Shown piece after piece: positions 17,193-25,500 of a DNA stretch of 64,000 nucleotides. The stretch comes from JAWLHU01 sp041690255 (GTDB lineage: Bacteria > Bacillota > Sulfobacillia > Symbiobacteriales > Symbiobacteriaceae). The translations under genes were made by a program, and so were the position numbers. The notes beneath the pieces are model-generated. The model was not told the DNA's origin. It worked only from the letters and a program-made list of their open reading frames with translations, and ran no database searches. Positions within the stretch are counted from its first letter, which is position 1. Each line of letters starts with the position of its first letter. Location of the stretch: the NCBI GenBank assembly GCA_041690255.1, contig JAWLHU010000011.1, forward strand, positions 189,982 to 253,981, given 5' to 3'.

Positions 17193-17444
17193 ATGCCTTC
17201 GCTTCAGGCGATTGTGCTCCTGGTGGCCCTTGTGGTGCTGCTCTTCATTGGCGTGAAGTGGATCTTCCTCTGGCGCCGCGTGCAGACCTTGGGCCAGACG
17301 CCCCCACCCCCGGGCTGGTCCGCAGGGTCGGTGGAGCCCTCTGAGACGTCTCCAGATCCTTCGGCGACCGATGAGGGTACGCCACCCTCCGAGGAGATCA
17401 CTCCGCCGTCTAATGGCCCCCAGATCGAGAAAGCGCACAACTGA
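17193..17444 (+). CDS. Small single-pass membrane protein
   Basis: An 83-residue protein, start ATG 17193 with AAAGGA upstream. It has one hydrophobic segment (about residues 5-26, LQAIVLLVALVVLLFIGVKWIFLW) and then a Pro/Ser/Glu-rich, low-complexity cytoplasmic or extracellular tail. No family recognised. It is divergent from the 61-aa ORF and convergent with the glutaminase gene, separated from the latter by a terminator. Confidence 0.5.
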   Translation: MPSLQAIVLLVALVVLLFIGVKWIFLWRRVQTLGQTPPPPGWSAGSVEPSETSPDPSATDEGTPPSEEITPPSNGPQIEKAHN

Positions 17445-17451
17445 TATGAAG

Positions 17452-17482
17452 GGCGCCCGCTCCGAGGAGGAGCAGGCGCCCT
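17452..17482. terminator. Bidirectional terminator between membrane protein and glutaminase genes
   Basis: AGGGCGCC and GGCGCCCT enclose an inner CTCC/GGAG stem between two convergent stop codons. No strong T-run on the plus side. Confidence 0.5.
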
Positions 17483-17489
17483 GACCTGA

Positions 17490-18428
17490 TTAACCGACAG
17501 GTACCGGCGTTGCGTAAGGATCGAAGAGGGAGAGGCTGTACTGGCCAGACAGGTACTCCAGCATACGGAGCCCGGCGATCGAGTTACCCCGACGGTCCAG
17601 CGCCGGCCCGAAGGTGGCGACAGCCGCCCGGCCGGGAGTCACGGCCAGGATCCCACCCCCGACACCACTCTTTGCCGCCATGCCGACCCGAATCGCAAAC
17701 TCCCCTGAGCCGTCGTAGAGGCCGCAGGTTGTCATAAAGGCCAGGGCAGTCCGAAGAACGGCACGCGGGATCTGGCCATCGGGATAGGCCAGGCGTGAGG
17801 CGATTCGTGCCAGGTCCTCCACCGTCACTTCGATCGCACATTGGTTGAAGTAGAGCCGCAGCGACTCCTCCACACCGCGCTTCAGGATGCCCGCATCTTT
17901 CATGAAGTAGGCCAGCGCCCGATTCCGGTGTCCGGTCGCCCATTCAGAGTGGGCCACCTTCCGGTTGACCCCGATCTGATCGTTGCCGGCCAGTTGCCGC
18001 ACGAACCGAAGCAGCCGATCGGTCCGGTCATCCAGATCCTTGCCGGGAATCAGGTCCGCAATGGCGATCGCCCCGGCGTTGATGAACGGGTTGAGCGGCT
18101 TGTGATCGGGCAGGGTCTCCAATCGGACGATGGAGTTGAAGGCGTCACCGGTCGGCTCCCGCCCGACCCGGGCGAAGACGGCTTCCTCACCCGCCTCAAT
18201 GAGGGCCAGCATGAGCGTCAGTACCTTGCTGACACTCTGCAGGGTAAAAGGGACCTGGGTATCCCCGGCCGCGAGGTGCCGGCCTGCGGGCAGAACCGCA
18301 GCGATTCCAACGTGTTCAGCGTTTACATGGGCCAATTCCGGGATGTAGGTGGCCACCATCCCCTCCGGGGTGGCAGCCTGTCCAAGGCGCACGGCATAAG
18401 CGAGATCCACGTTCCATGGCTGCTGCAT
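17490..18428 (-). CDS. glsA: Glutaminase
   Basis: A 312-residue serine-dependent beta-lactamase-fold glutaminase converting L-glutamine to glutamate and ammonia. FTLQSVSKVLTL holds the catalytic S65-x-x-K68, NPFINAGAIAIADLI is the family hallmark, and YFNQCAIEVTVEDLARIA and KSGVGGGILAVTPG the later motifs. Length is normal and the protein cytoplasmic. It is the second gene of a leftward pair with the DUF4317-like gene, 30 bp apart. It rides on element 2, so its copy is lost from any cell that excises the element. Confidence 0.93.
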   Translation of the reverse strand: MQQPWNVDLAYAVRLGQAATPEGMVATYIPELAHVNAEHVGIAAVLPAGRHLAAGDTQVPFTLQSVSKVLTLMLALIEAGEEAVFARVGREPTGDAFNSIVRLETLPDHKPLNPFINAGAIAIADLIPGKDLDDRTDRLLRFVRQLAGNDQIGVNRKVAHSEWATGHRNRALAYFMKDAGILKRGVEESLRLYFNQCAIEVTVEDLARIASRLAYPDGQIPRAVLRTALAFMTTCGLYDGSGEFAIRVGMAAKSGVGGGILAVTPGRAAVATFGPALDRRGNSIAGLRMLEYLSGQYSLSLFDPYATPVPVG

Positions 18429-18458
18429 GTCCTACTTCGACCTCCTGCGACCGGCCGG

Positions 18459-19643
18459 CTACTCCTCAAGCTCTCCGGTCAGCCACCGTTGCACATCTTC
18501 CAGTTCCACCGGCTTGATCTTCAGGTCCAGGTCCTTCCCGACCACCACCTTGGCCCGCTCTGGCACCGCAAAGAGAATGTAGGTCTGATCGCCTACCGTC
18601 ACCTGCCGGAAGTGGGTCAACTGCGCTGGTGTGAGCGTCACCTGAATATCTCCGGCCTGCATTTTCATCTTCGTCGGTTTCTCGCCGGAGTCGCTGAAGA
18701 GGGCATCGTAGGCGGGGCGGTAGGAGAGATCGCCGAAGGTCGACTCCCAGCGCGCCTGGAATCCCAGCCGGTCCACACCGTGGCCCACCGCCTTCTCCAG
18801 GCTCTTGACCACGCTGTCGGCATGCAGTCCATCATTCGCCTGCTCCAACAGCTCCTCGCCCATCGTCTCGAACAGGTCGTGCGGAACCTCCCCGGTCACG
18901 TTCTGCTCGGTGATCATCCGCAGTAGCGCCTGCCCCTCCTTGCGGGGGCTTAGCCGGCGGGTCGCTTCGAGCGCCTTGAACCAGGCGGCCGCGCCGCTGC
19001 CGGCATAGACCAGCAGGTCTGCCATCTCACGGCCGTCATCATCTAGACACGGAAAGAAGACAGCTCGGCTGACGTTGCTCCGCTTGATCACGTTATTCAG
19101 CACCTGGGTGATGAACTTGCCGGTCGCCTCATCGAACAGCGATTCTTCGCGGTCATCAAGGTCCAGGATCGTTGCAAAGCTGAAGAGTACAGGTGGTGCG
19201 CCCAGTGATGGCACGATCTGAAACCGGAGAACCGAGACCAGATGGTTCTTGATCGCCCCGGCCGCCATGACCTTGTATGCCAGGACATTGCCAAGTTCGA
19301 GGAAGACCTCGGTCTGGATCTCCTTCAGGTCCCGAATCGCCTCCAGGACCTCGACCGCTGGTCGATTCTTCAGCCGATCAAAGTCCGCAGATGCTACCTT
19401 TTCGACGGATAGTACCTCGCCGGTATACATGCAGGGGAAGTTTACCTCGCCCAGCGCCCCCTCGATCGCCTGAAACAGATGCTGTGTTAACAAGCCCCTC
19501 AGGCTTGGGTCCACCTCATCCCACGACAGAGCGTCGGCGTGCGCCAGCACCTTCCGATCTTCGTCACGCTTGATATGCCCCAGGTAGGCGTGAGTGAGCT
19601 TGATCGTCCCCTCCTGCGCTACCTGCTGCAGTTTTGCCAGCAT
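18459..19643 (-). CDS. DUF4317-like protein
   Basis: A 394-residue soluble protein. The C-terminal KMQAGDIQVTLTPAQLTHFRQVTVGDQTYILFAVPERAKVVVGKDL strongly resembles the ending of DUF4317 proteins (disc-like EL.TPDV.I.V.P...V....IDG.KYI.I). The middle VFFPCLDDDGREMADLLVYAG also fits. The start was set at ATG 19643, with a G-rich ribosome site upstream; the open frame beyond it overlaps yhbH piece C and is non-homologous. Function unknown. Neighbouring yhbH and spoVR made me consider PrkA, but no P-loop or kinase motif is present. Confidence 0.5.
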   Translation of the reverse strand: MLAKLQQVAQEGTIKLTHAYLGHIKRDEDRKVLAHADALSWDEVDPSLRGLLTQHLFQAIEGALGEVNFPCMYTGEVLSVEKVASADFDRLKNRPAVEVLEAIRDLKEIQTEVFLELGNVLAYKVMAAGAIKNHLVSVLRFQIVPSLGAPPVLFSFATILDLDDREESLFDEATGKFITQVLNNVIKRSNVSRAVFFPCLDDDGREMADLLVYAGSGAAAWFKALEATRRLSPRKEGQALLRMITEQNVTGEVPHDLFETMGEELLEQANDGLHADSVVKSLEKAVGHGVDRLGFQARWESTFGDLSYRPAYDALFSDSGEKPTKMKMQAGDIQVTLTPAQLTHFRQVTVGDQTYILFAVPERAKVVVGKDLDLKIKPVELEDVQRWLTGELEE

Positions 19644-19743
19644 GCTCAAATGGGCCCCCCAACCACATGGAAGTACGCCGCCCGCGATGGCGACAGCCAA
19701 CGTTATGGTACCACGAACGGGCTCTGTCGGGGAGAGCGAACAA

Positions 19744-19751
19744 CAGAGGAG
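19744..19751 (+). other. Right attachment core of intervening element 2
   Basis: CAGAGGAG, perfect copy of the left core. Immediately to its right yhbH coding sequence resumes in the same codon phase. Confidence 0.7.
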
Positions 19752-20318
19752 TCGATTATCACCTCCGACGGCAAGCGACTGATCAAGGTGCCCATCCGCA
19801 CACTGGAGGAGTATCGCTTCCGGTTTGATCCGAACCAGGGGAAGCGGGTTGGCCAGGGGGAGGGTGGTTCCGAGGTCGGTGATCTCGTGGCAAGAGGACC
19901 ACGATCGAGCGAGGGCACCGGTCAGGGAAGGCAGCCGGGAGATCAGCCAGGTGTGGATTACTATGAAGCGGAAGTCTCGGTCGATGAGCTGGCCGAGTTG
20001 ATCTTCGAGGACCTGGGCCTGCCCGATCTTCGTCCAAAGGCGTCCCAGGAGATCCCAACCGAGACGGTGAAGTATACGGAGGTCCGCAAGAAAGGACCGA
20101 TGGCCAACCTCGACCGGAAGCGCACGATCATGGAGAACCTGAAACGGAACGCCCGCCTCGGTATGCCGGGGTTCGGCAACATCTCCAACGATGATCTCCG
20201 CTTTAAAGTGTGGGAGCAGGAGTTGCGCCCCAGCAGTTCCGCTGTCGTGCTCGCCATGCGCGATGCCTCCGGCTCCATGGGCGAGTTCAAGAAGTATATC
20301 ACTCGGAGTCTCTTCTTC
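19752..20318 (+). CDS. yhbH: yhbH piece C: codons 42-230 of split gene
   Basis: 189 codons with continuous DUF444 homology: SIITSDGKRLIKVPIRTLEE, GKRVGQGEGGSEVGD, GDQPGVDYYEAEVSVDELAELIFEDLGLP, NLDRKRTIMENLKRN and the VWA-like metal-site motif AMRDASGSMGEFKKYITRSLFF. No start codon or ribosome site is present, and the sequence just upstream is not YhbH-like. The frame ends at TGA 20319-20321, created exactly at the element-3 boundary (TTC TTC TGA). The natural next residues WMTRFLRTKY are at 34295. This is the largest piece. Confidence 0.9.
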
Positions 20319-20328
20319 TGAATGAGGG
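20313..20328 (+). other. Left attachment site of intervening element 3
   Basis: Core TCTG at 20317-20320 in TTCTTCTGAATGAGG. A crossover at the TG dinucleotide converts the TGA stop into TGG (Trp), restoring FFWMTRF. A crossover one base further right would leave a stop, so the core position is constrained by the protein. Confidence 0.7.
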
Positions 20329-20385
20329 CGCGCTCTACGCGAACTGGTCGCTGTGAGAGAATGTACGCAAACTTGGCAGAATGGC

Positions 20386-20414
20386 TTGACAAGCCCCAGG
20401 GGTATTGCTAGACT
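20386..20414 (+). promoter_or_regulatory. Sigma-A-type promoter of the riboswitch/transglutaminase unit
   Basis: TTGACA at 20386-20391, a 17-bp spacer and TAGACT at 20409-20414. It starts the transcript about 15-20 nt before the first c-di-GMP aptamer and lies only 66 bp inside element 3. Confidence 0.75.
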
Positions 20415-20429
20415 GAGGTTAGAAACCAG

Positions 20430-20530
20430 GGGTCTCGATAATGGCAAACCCGTCGAAAGGCGGGGACGCAAAGCTACGGGTCTAAAGACCGCAAGGTCAA
20501 CGATCGCCGGGCCGCCGAAGGAGCCTGATT
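20430..20530 (+). promoter_or_regulatory. Cyclic di-GMP-I (GEMM) riboswitch, first of tandem pair
   Basis: GGCAAACCCGTCGAAAGG, GGGACGCAAAGCTACGGG and TCTAAAGACC followed by the ATCGCCGGGCCGCCGAAGG closing region match the class I c-di-GMP aptamer: conserved CAAACC, GAAA tetraloop, GGGACGCAAAGCC-like core, receptor and closing helix. It is followed at 10 nt by an intrinsic terminator, so it can act on transcription elongation. Confidence 0.92.
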
Positions 20531-20538
20531 TGGCTTAT

Positions 20539-20577
20539 CAAGCCTATCTCTCCAACGGCGAGAGATAGGCTTTTTGG
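20539..20577 (+). terminator. Riboswitch expression-platform terminator
   Basis: AAGCCTATCTCTC and GAGAGATAGGCTT form a 13-bp stem with loop CAACGGC and a TTTTTGGTTT tail. Its left arm directly follows the first aptamer, suggesting ligand-controlled termination ahead of the second aptamer. Confidence 0.85.
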
Positions 20578-20601
20578 TTTCCTATGATCATCACCCACCC
20601 G

Positions 20602-20697
20602 GACCGAAAGGGCAAACCCGTCGAAAGGCGGGGACGCAAAGCTACGGGTCTAAGGGCCGATAAGGCCTATGACCGCCGAGCCGCCGAAGACCAGGGA
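20602..20697 (+). promoter_or_regulatory. Cyclic di-GMP-I (GEMM) riboswitch, second of tandem pair
   Basis: The core from GGGCAAACCCGTCGAAAGG to AAAGCTACGGGTCTAAG is nearly identical to the first aptamer, but the variable arm differs (GGGCCGATAAGGCCTATG). No terminator follows. A CAGGC/GCCTG hairpin and a CTCC that could pair with the GGAGGAGG ribosome site lie before the ATG at 20770, so control of translation is possible. Tandem arrangement gives a steeper or two-step response. Confidence 0.9.
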
Positions 20698-20769
20698 CTC
20701 CAGGCCTTCGCCTGAGAGACCTGATCTCCTTTCAAGGGGAATGGGGAATCTCGGGAGGAGGCGTTCTGC

Positions 20770-21735
20770 ATGATGCGCCACATCCGGAACCTCATCAGCA
20801 CCACGCTCATCGCGGTCGCACTGGTTGCCATGCCGGGCGTCGCTGCCGCCGCCGGCGAGCAGACCATTACCAACGCCGTTACATCGGTCGCCACCGTTGC
20901 CGGGCGGCTCGTGGAGGTTCGGACCAGCGTAACGGTTCGCAACGTGACCAAGGATGAAGCGAATAACCTGACGATCGTGGTACCCCCAACTGTTCTCGAC
21001 CAACTCGGGACTCAGAAGGTCCTGGCGGTCAAGTTCACCACCGAGCCGACCAGCACCCGGGAGACCCCGGCTGGTATCGAGGCCACCTACAAGTTTGGCA
21101 GCGTCCCCGCCGGTGCAGTCCTGACCTTCGAACAGGTCTATACCGTGGAACTGGCGCAGGGCGCCGAGGTGATCACCGAGGAGCAGATAGATGCCCGGTA
21201 CCTGCAGCCTGAGGCCGGCATCGAGTCGGACAACGCTGAGATCAAGGCCAGGGCCAGGGCCCTCACCCTCAACAAGAAGACGACCACGGCCAAGGTTGAG
21301 GCGATCGCCACCTTCGTCGTTGACCGGCTCAGCTACGATCTCGCTTCCACCAGCCGCAACAAGGGCGCCCTCGCCGGCTACGAGAACGGTACCGGTGTCT
21401 GCTCCGAATACGCCAGCCTCTTCGTCGCCATGGCTCGGGCCTCGGGTATTCCGGCTCGCCTGGTCTATGGCTGGGCACGTGACACCGGCCTGGAGGGCGC
21501 TCTGAACGCTCAGGTCCGGCACGTGTGGGCCGAGTACTACGACGCCGAGAAGGGCTGGGTCGCCATCGATCCGACCTTCGCTGAGGCGCAGAGCGACGTT
21601 CTCGCCTTCGATGCCGCCAACCACATCGCCCAGGACTGGAGCAACAGCACCCTCTCCGCCAGCTTCGGCGGCCGTGGCATCCTGAGCGTTGTCGCTGCTC
21701 AGACCCTTACTCCGGTTACCACCGCTCAGCGGTAA
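20770..21735 (+). CDS. Secreted transglutaminase-like cysteine protease
   Basis: A 321-residue protein with a signal peptide (residues 1-28, LIAVALVAMPGVAAAA). An Ig-like N-terminal region (30-135) precedes a transglutaminase core: GTGVCSEYASLFVAMARASGIPARLVYGW with C211, RHVWAEYY with H251 and WVAIDPTF with D267, a complete catalytic triad. It acts outside the cell, likely cleaving or cross-linking surface proteins. c-di-GMP-controlled BTLCP/transglutaminase proteases are known to regulate adhesins. GGGAGGAGG precedes the start, and the gene is preceded by two c-di-GMP riboswitches. The convergent sortase/adhesin operon is a plausible target set. Confidence 0.87.
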   Translation: MMRHIRNLISTTLIAVALVAMPGVAAAAGEQTITNAVTSVATVAGRLVEVRTSVTVRNVTKDEANNLTIVVPPTVLDQLGTQKVLAVKFTTEPTSTRETPAGIEATYKFGSVPAGAVLTFEQVYTVELAQGAEVITEEQIDARYLQPEAGIESDNAEIKARARALTLNKKTTTAKVEAIATFVVDRLSYDLASTSRNKGALAGYENGTGVCSEYASLFVAMARASGIPARLVYGWARDTGLEGALNAQVRHVWAEYYDAEKGWVAIDPTFAEAQSDVLAFDAANHIAQDWSNSTLSASFGGRGILSVVAAQTLTPVTTAQR

Positions 21736-21761
21736 CAGATATAAAAGTATATACACGAAAC

Positions 21762-21799
21762 GCAAGAGAGGGCAGCCATCCGCTGCCCTCTCTTGCTTG
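21762..21799. terminator. Bidirectional terminator between transglutaminase and sortase genes
   Basis: GCAAGAGAGGGCAGC and GCTGCCCTCTCTTGC form a perfect 15-bp stem with loop CATCC between the two convergent genes. Confidence 0.85.
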
Positions 21800-21819
21800 G
21801 TTCGCACAAGCAACCGTGA

Positions 21820-22524
21820 CTACTGGTCAGTCATCTTGACTAGCTTGGCCTGTACAATCAGTCGGCGTTCATCGGTGCCCGGGGGATCACAGGTTGTCAG
21901 GGTGAGGGCTGAGTAGGGGGTGGCATCAAGGACGGAGAGGTCGTAGGCGGTGGTCAGGAAGACCCGCTCCACCTGGTAGGTCAGGCGGGTGTCCGCGTAG
22001 TTCACGTAGATCAGATCGCCCGCTTCGAGCCCATCAACCGCATAGAAGAAGGCGGGCCTGCCGCGAATCGTGCGGTGGCCGGCGAGTGCAGCGTTGCCCT
22101 CCTCACCCGGCAGCACCGTGTTGCTGTAGTGCCCCGGTCCCCTGGCCAGCACCGGATTCTCCGTCCCCTCGCCCACCTTGTAGCGCAAGTCGAGCTTCGG
22201 GATCTCCAACTCGTAGACCGGTATGCCCTTGGAGCGATCGATCTGCAGGAGTTGAAGCTCACCAGGAAGGTTCGGTTCGAACTGATCGGCCGCTCCTTCG
22301 GAGAGGGAGATCTGCTCCGGAGGCTCCACGACCTCGCCCACAGGCGTAAGCACCACGGGGCTCAGTTCCTCGGCGGCAGCCGCCATCTCCTGGCGGTACA
22401 TGTACTCGTTGTACCCGAAGAAGGCAAGGGGCGTTAGCAGAACTAACGCCCCCACGATCACGAGCAGGTTTCCGATGGTTACCCGGCGAGGGCGGTGTCC
22501 CCGCCGGGTATTCTCATCACTCAT
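21820..22524 (-). CDS. Sortase (class D/E type)
   Basis: A 234-residue membrane-anchored transpeptidase: basic N-terminus, membrane segment at about 17-38, then the sortase barrel. Catalytic H150 in AGHRTIRG, C212 in TLTTCDPPGTDERRLIV and the arginine at 220/221 are all present. The TLTTC...RLIV pattern is that of class D/E sortases rather than SrtA. Its ATG overlaps the adhesin stop (TAATGA), so it is co-translated with the adhesin, its presumed substrate, and anchors it to the wall. Confidence 0.92.
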   Translation of the reverse strand: MSDENTRRGHRPRRVTIGNLLVIVGALVLLTPLAFFGYNEYMYRQEMAAAAEELSPVVLTPVGEVVEPPEQISLSEGAADQFEPNLPGELQLLQIDRSKGIPVYELEIPKLDLRYKVGEGTENPVLARGPGHYSNTVLPGEEGNAALAGHRTIRGRPAFFYAVDGLEAGDLIYVNYADTRLTYQVERVFLTTAYDLSVLDATPYSALTLTTCDPPGTDERRLIVQAKLVKMTDQ

Positions 22525-25500
22525 TACGCCTCAGCCTTTCCGAAGCGGCGGAGATAGAGGCCGGCCATCACCATCAGGGCGCCGATGGCGTAGTAGATCC
22601 ACAGCGTGGGCATAGGTGCAGGTGCACCGGTGCAGGCCAGGGTGAAGTCGGAGACCTGCACAGCCTGACCCTCGACGACGGTGACTGTCTGCTCGGCCGG
22701 AGCATCACCCGGGTTGTTGAGAGTAACGGTCCACTTGCCCGGGATCAGGTTGGTCAGGGCGTAGTCCATCCATGCGCCCAGAATGCCGGTAGCGGCGATG
22801 AAGGTCTGGGCAGTGACACCGCTCTCGTGGGTGGCCACGATCTCGGCGCCCGGAGCACGCGGGGCGCAGATACGGCCCTGGAGCGAGCCCACTGCTGTAG
22901 CGCTGGCGAGGGGCGGGTCCCACATGAGAACGATCGTGATCTGCCCCTCGGGGCTGGCCAGGTTGATCGGTGTGGAGCCCGAGCCGGACTTCTTCTCGCC
23001 GAGGGTGGGATTCATCGGGTCAATCGCCTCAGCCAGAGCGGTGTAGTCCGCAAACTCGAGGTTGTCGAAGACGATCAAACCATCGGCATTGGTTTTGCCC
23101 TTAATGCCGGCGAGCATGACGTCAGCGCCGGGAATCGGCAGGAGATTGCCGTTGTTGCGGGGGCTGCCGTCCAGGACGAGAACCGTGATCTTCCCCAGCG
23201 GCTCGACGGGGACCGGTGGCAAGGAGGTGATACCGACGAGGGCCGGGGTCCAGCTGAGCAGGATGTTGATCACGCCGTCAGGGTTGGCGGAGTCGATCGA
23301 CGTGCTGCCGTCGCCGGACTGGGGCTCAACGCCGGTTACCGGGTCGACCGAGGAGCCGGTTGCGCTATACGAACCGTAGACCAGGTTGTTAAAGACGATC
23401 TCGCCGCTGGCATTGGTATGGCCAGTCATGCCGTTGGAGAGGGAGACATCAGCGTTGTGGATTGGCTGCGGGACACCTTCGTTGCGGGGGCTGTTGTCGA
23501 AGACCCGGACCGTGACGGTGCCGCCCTCGGGGGCGTTGTTGGTAACCGAAGCCGAAGCGGTCTTGGGGCCGACGGTGGTCGAACCCCACACGCCCGTGAC
23601 AGAGATGGTATTCGTCTCTACCTGAGGGGCGCTGCCGACCGAGAGAGCGCCGAACGTCTTCTGCATGGTTGCCGTCGCCGTACCGCCGACCGAGACCACA
23701 TTCGGCGTGAAGGCTACGTTGCCGAGCTTGTCATCGGTGGCCTCCGTGATCACCAGAGGCGTGGTGCCCGTGTTCGTCACGTTGTAGAAGTAGTAGACGG
23801 TGCCACCATTGTTCAGGCTGACCGAGGAAGAGCCGGTCGCCGGATCATTCGTGGTACTGGCCGACTTTGTCACAGTGAAGTTGACCACATCCGGAGTGGG
23901 AGGCGGCGGCGGGGGCGGGGTTGTCGACTTGGTTACGGTTATTGTGGCCGCAGCTGTGCGTGTGAGTTCCCGCTCACCCCGCTGATAGAAGCCCACCACC
24001 TCGAAGGTATTGGTCTCTGTCAGATTGGCGTTCGGGAAGCTCTTCGTCGTGCTGAACGTGACGGTCTGGTTGGGGGTCAGGATGTGCCAGGACTCGACGT
24101 TGTCCTCTGGGAAGAAGTCCAGGACATCCACGGTGTCGATCTTGTCGTCGAGTACATCGGTGATGGCGAGATCGACGTTGCCGGTGTTCTTAATGGTGTA
24201 GATGTAGGTAACGGTACCACCGCCAACCAGGCTGGACGGGGTGGCAGTCTTGGTCACCTCAAAGTCCGGGTCTGGCTCAACCGGGAGAAGGGTGACCGTG
24301 ACGGTTGCGTCGTCAGACACCGTCTGCTGATTGTAGATGCCGGTAGCGGTGAAGATATTTGTCTCTTCCTGCTCATCACTGTCGGGAGGAATGGCCGCAA
24401 AGGCCCTGCTGTCCGAAGCGGTGACCGACGCATTGGGCTGGAGGATGTACTCCTCGGTTGGCCAGTTGAAGTCGTTCAGGGTGAGCGTCGCAATCTTGTC
24501 ATCCACCGCTGAGTTAATCACCAGCGGGACGTTGCCGGAGTTGGTGATCGTGTAGGTGTAGGTGATCGTACCGGCACCGGTCAAGGTCTGACGGTCCGCT
24601 GTCTTGGCGACGGTAATGGCCGGGCTGCCAGCGGGCGGGGTCCGTAGGACCGACGCAGTGTCTTCCTGGGTATCCTCCCATTCCTCATACGTGGCGGTCA
24701 CGGTGAAGGTGTTGACCTCGGTCCGCTGGGCATCGGTCGGACTCAGCGCCGCGAAGGTCTTGGAAGCGGTACGGGTAATGGTATTGCCCGCTCCGATCGT
24801 GGACGGGAAGAGGCCAGCCACCTCCGGGATCATGTCGTCCGCGATGCTGGAGATACTCAGATCGACATTGCCGGTGTTGGTGATGGAGTAGGTGTAGGTT
24901 ACTTCGCCAGCTCCACCAGGGAGGCTGTCGGTGCTAGCGGTCTTGTCGACCGTGAAGGATGGGGTGGGGGTGGGCGGGGAGCAGAGGTTGTTGTTCGCGG
25001 CCTTCTGCGCCTGCTTGTACCCATCGATCTCGATCTTCACGTTGACCGTGGTACCAGCGGCCTGCGGGGAGATGGTTTCGAAGAAGGCGACGTCGCTGGC
25101 CGGGACCGTCAGGGTGCCGGTGCCAGAGCCGCCGGTGAGGACCGTCCAGACAACGGTCACTTCCTGGTTGTTCGGGTTGGTTACCCGCCAGGTATGCAGG
25201 TTGGTCTCCGCCGTGGTGCAGATCGAGGTCAGATTGACCTTCTCCAGCGGATTGTTGGCGACGGTGGCCGTGGCCGTCTTGGTCATGTCACCGATGCCGT
25301 CGTTGACCGTGACTGTGAAGGTATTGGTCTCCGAAGTCGCAGTGCCGCCGAAGGGAATGACCGGGAACGTCTTCGTAGCGGTCCGTGTTTCCGTTTCGCC
25401 GGCGTCCAGGGTGACCCCGCTGAACAGGGTGGAAACGCCTTCGATCTTGTCGTCAGAGGTGCTGACTATGGTGAGCGGGATGCTTCCCGTATTGGTGATC

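Larger units (their letters stand above)
15524..19751. mobile_element. Intervening element 2 in yhbH (4228 bp)
   Basis: Inserted inside the conserved AEES of yhbH. It carries a serine recombinase at its left end, a 61-aa small ORF overlapping the recombinase start, a small membrane protein, a glutaminase and a DUF4317-like protein. Deleting it at the CAGAGGAG core yields GCA GAG GAG TCG ATT ATC, the A-E-E-S-I-I of YhbH. The cargo looks like ordinary metabolic genes, not phage functions. Confidence 0.8.

Noticed and set aside
18459..19643. PrkA serine kinase, expected beside yhbH and spoVR
   Set aside because: No Walker motif or kinase motif; the C-terminal sequence fits DUF4317 instead. prkA is not in this window.
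19539..19751. Natural N-terminus for yhbH piece C from ATG 19539
   Set aside because: These 71 codons overlap the DUF4317-like gene antisense and show no YhbH likeness, whereas the true upstream part is found at 15440-15523.
20450..20660. Two 38-bp near-identical units read as a possible CRISPR or direct repeat
   Set aside because: They are the conserved cores of two class I c-di-GMP aptamers; only two units, no spacers of uniform length.
22827..24512. A 561-codon plus-strand frame opposite the adhesin
   Set aside because: Runs antisense to the repeat region, and its own composition reflects that repeat.
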